NCBI RefSeq assembly: GCF_040932485.1
Contig: NZ_JBFRBH010000001.1
Location: 1,984,001 to 2,048,000 of the forward strand
Direction: 5' to 3'
Origin: Gymnodinialimonas sp. 202GB13-11
GTDB lineage: Bacteria; Pseudomonadota; Alphaproteobacteria; Rhodobacterales; Rhodobacteraceae
Length of the DNA stretch: 64,000 bases
The position numbers and the translations under genes are program-made. The notes beneath the pieces are model-generated. The model was given only the letters and a program-made list of their open reading frames with translations, did not search any database and was not told the DNA's origin. This document shows, in pieces, positions 62,225 to 64,000 of this stretch (position 1 is its first letter; each line of letters begins with the position of its first letter).

Positions 62225-62332
62225 GTTTCTCTCCCCTTGCGGGCGCTGCCATCCCGGCGCGCCTCCTGATTGTCTCGCGCGAAAGTATCGTATCGGAAAC
62301 TCCGCAGTTCAATTCGCAATCAGCATCTGTTT

Positions 62333-62351
62333 TAATCGGACAAACCGATTA
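62333..62351. promoter_or_regulatory. LysR-type operator
   Basis: TAATCGG-ACAAA-CCGATTA, perfect 7-bp arms around a 5-base centre. It includes T-N11-A (62336 to 62348), the LysR-box core. Confidence 0.65.
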
Positions 62352-62375
62352 GACCACATCCCGCTCGCCCGCCGT

Positions 62376-62464
62376 CTTCCTTGTTTCAAAAATACCTCGG
62401 GGGAGTCGCTTCAGCGACGGGGGTGGAACCCCCAAACGGGGTGGGTGGGCGGGCCCACCCACCC
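62376..62464. repeat. Dispersed intergenic repeat, copy 2
   Basis: Same orientation and core as 55957-56046, with small differences in the loops (GTCGC-N5-GCGAC kept). Here no minus-strand gene ends beside it; it lies just before lysR. Confidence 0.8.
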
Positions 62465-62484
62465 GGCAAAAGGCGACACGGCCC

Positions 62485-63342
62485 ATGCAGATCGAACAGG
62501 TCCAGACCTTCCTAGACCTCCTTGAAACACGGAGCTTCAATCGCACCGCCGACCGCCTCGACGTCACACAATCCACGATCTCGGGCCGTGTGAAAGCGCT
62601 CGAAAAAGCCCTTGGAGAGCGGCTTTTTGAGCGATCCCGCTCCGGCACACAGCCAACGACCGCGGCCCTTCGGTTCGAAACCCACGCCCGTGTTCTGCGC
62701 CGGGCCTGGGCCGACGCGCAGGCCGACGTCAAACCCTACGGCGCAGCCGTGATGCTCCGCATCGGCATTCAGCACGATCTTCTCGATAACCACGTGGCCG
62801 ATTGGCTGACCGCACTACGGTCTGCCCTGCCGGATTGCGGCTTCTATGTTGATGGCGACTACTCCCGGCAGATGTGCCGCGACCTTGAAAACGGCGCCCT
62901 TGACCTCGGCGTCGTCTTCACGCCGCGCCCCTCGCCAGATCTGTATTTCGAGTCGATGGGTGAGATCCCATATCGCATGGTCTCGCTTACCGCAGACACG
63001 CTCGCTCAAGTCAAACCAACCGAATACATCCTGCCCAACTACGCCCCGGCCTTTGCGCAAACCCATGCAACACTCTTGCCGGGCCTCAGCGAAGGCACGA
63101 TTAGCTCTGGCCAGGCCGCTGCCGTTCGCGGTCTGTTGATCGCTTTACAAGGCACCACCTACCTGCCTGCCGAGATGGCCGATGCCCTAATCGCCGATGG
63201 CACCGCGCAGGCGGTTGAAGACGCCCCCATCATCGCACAGCCAGTTTTCACCGCCATGCACCTGCGCAACCGCCACCGCGCGGGGTATCGTCGTATGGCC
63301 AAGGTTCTGCGCGGGCGAATGGCCTTAACCGGCCGCCGCTGA
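62485..63342 (+). CDS. LysR family transcriptional regulator
   Basis: A 285-residue LysR regulator. The N-terminal winged helix is standard (IEQVQTFLDLLETRSFNRTA, then VTQSTISGRVKALEKALG), with a C-terminal periplasmic-binding-like effector domain. It is divergent from the N-methyl compound operon and next to a T-N11-A inverted repeat, so it probably activates that operon with a pathway ligand. Confidence 0.92.
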   Translation: MQIEQVQTFLDLLETRSFNRTADRLDVTQSTISGRVKALEKALGERLFERSRSGTQPTTAALRFETHARVLRRAWADAQADVKPYGAAVMLRIGIQHDLLDNHVADWLTALRSALPDCGFYVDGDYSRQMCRDLENGALDLGVVFTPRPSPDLYFESMGEIPYRMVSLTADTLAQVKPTEYILPNYAPAFAQTHATLLPGLSEGTISSGQAAAVRGLLIALQGTTYLPAEMADALIADGTAQAVEDAPIIAQPVFTAMHLRNRHRAGYRRMAKVLRGRMALTGRR

Positions 63343-63351
63343 CACGCGCAC

Positions 63352-63915
63352 TCAGTAAAGGCCGATCTCACGCACCATCAACTCCGCCTCGTGGTCGCGT
63401 CCGTACGCCACTAGTCCTATGCTGATCACCTGATCCGGAGTGAAACGCGGCGCCATTCCGGCGTGGGAGGGCGTAAACTCCGCAAAAGGCAGCGAGATCT
63501 CAGTCCAATCCGCTCCGGCGGTGAACGACGCACGGTAGGAATGCCAAACCCGCGTCAGCCCCGTGATACGCAAAAACACGTAGTACGTCTCGCCGTTGCC
63601 CCGCACCGTAAGGCGCAGGCCCTCTGTCTGCTCCGGCCAGCCGCCCTCAAACCGTCGTCGCACCTGAATGAAGCCACCATTGTTCGCGGTGCTCACCTGC
63701 CCGCGCAGTGCTATAGCCCCGTCTTCCAGCACCGCCCCTCCTTCGGAGACGCCGCCCATCACACCGTCGGCGACGTAATCCCAACGCGAGTCTGCGCCCG
63801 CATCAAACGCGTCCCAAACCTGTGCCATCGCCTGCCCCATCCCAAATACACTCCACAGTGCCAAGCCAAACAGGCCCGCGCGGAAAGCCTTCCTTGTCGC
63901 TAAAGTCCACTCCAT
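63352..63915 (-). CDS. Exported CIA30-type protein
   Basis: A 187-residue protein with a signal peptide (ending GQAMAQ) and a CIA30-like beta domain: RWDYVADGVMGGVSEG, ANNGGFIQVRR and SLPFAEFTPS fit PF08547, a galactose-binding-like fold. The bacterial members have no fixed role. The ATG at 63915 is used instead of a TTG three codons earlier. It converges with lysR. Confidence 0.82.
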   Translation of the reverse strand: MEWTLATRKAFRAGLFGLALWSVFGMGQAMAQVWDAFDAGADSRWDYVADGVMGGVSEGGAVLEDGAIALRGQVSTANNGGFIQVRRRFEGGWPEQTEGLRLTVRGNGETYYVFLRITGLTRVWHSYRASFTAGADWTEISLPFAEFTPSHAGMAPRFTPDQVISIGLVAYGRDHEAELMVREIGLY

Positions 63916-64000
63916 AATCGTCAAGTTAGCTCACAACGGGTGACGACAAAGAAGAATGTCCGCGGTTAGTTTGTAGCTATAGAAGTCGCCGAAACACTTC

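Larger units (their letters stand above)
62225..62484. promoter_or_regulatory. Divergent dehydrogenase / lysR promoter region
   Basis: Holds both promoters, a perfect inverted repeat (62333-62351) and the second dispersed repeat (62376-62464), which lies between the inverted repeat and lysR. Confidence 0.7.

Noticed and set aside
60521-62269. 582-residue frame antisense to the dehydrogenase gene
   Set aside because: Shadow of a clearly functional FAD/folate enzyme; no signal peptide or motif.

Overview
The window looks like chromosomal DNA of a marine Rhodobacteraceae (Roseobacter-group) alphaproteobacterium. The evidence is high GC, an Irr-type Fur regulator beside fabA, a complete RcGTA-like gene transfer agent cluster, and a dimethylglycine dehydrogenase / MttB-type methyltransferase cluster of the kind common in marine roseobacters. 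I found no rRNA, tRNA, IS element or CRISPR array.

Layout. (1) 0-4.5 kb is housekeeping: fabA, irr with two coupled paralogous small membrane proteins, typA, and cysE facing typA across a shared hairpin terminator. (2) 4.6-19.6 kb, minus strand, is a gene transfer agent read from g1 (19.6 kb) to g15 and a DUF2793 gene (4.6 kb). All head, portal, packaging, tail and baseplate genes look intact, and g15 carries an extra domain of about 155 residues. A CtrA-like box and a terminator-like hairpin lie upstream of g1. (3) 20-26 kb holds mltG, fabF, acpP, fabG and fabD, interrupted by an opposite-strand gene for a membrane-anchored PilZ-like protein. (4) 26-38 kb holds a Flp-pilin-like surface protein, rpsF-rpsR-rplI, a PQQ-type sugar dehydrogenase, LysE, HemJ-like and DUF3817 membrane proteins with a divergent TetR regulator, four secreted proteins, a GNAT acetyltransferase and trigger factor. 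(5) 38.4-52.5 kb is a phospho-signalling locus: two transmembrane Ser/Thr kinases, a Cys-dependent phosphatase between them, and a six-gene minus-strand operon (FHA protein, PP2C phosphatase, FHA/zinc-ribbon protein, FHA-flavoprotein fusion, membrane protein, TauE/SafE permease). (6) 52.7-63.3 kb is a minus-strand catabolic cluster for N-methylated compounds (dimethylglycine dehydrogenase-like, homocysteine methyltransferase-like, DUF2867, PEP mutase-like, MttB-like, M19 dipeptidase, an unknown protein, DUF3726) with a divergent LysR gene. A CIA30-type secreted protein follows.

The most interesting unexplained feature is a beta-rich domain of about 135 residues with four conserved cysteines, resembling PPC domains. 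It occurs seven times in five proteins here: at the C termini of both kinases (one copy divergent), once and three times in two secreted proteins, and in the Flp-like surface protein. With the PP2C and FHA genes this suggests an envelope-sensing phospho-signalling system in which receptors and secreted proteins share a module. The parts are visible in the sequence; their working together is inference.
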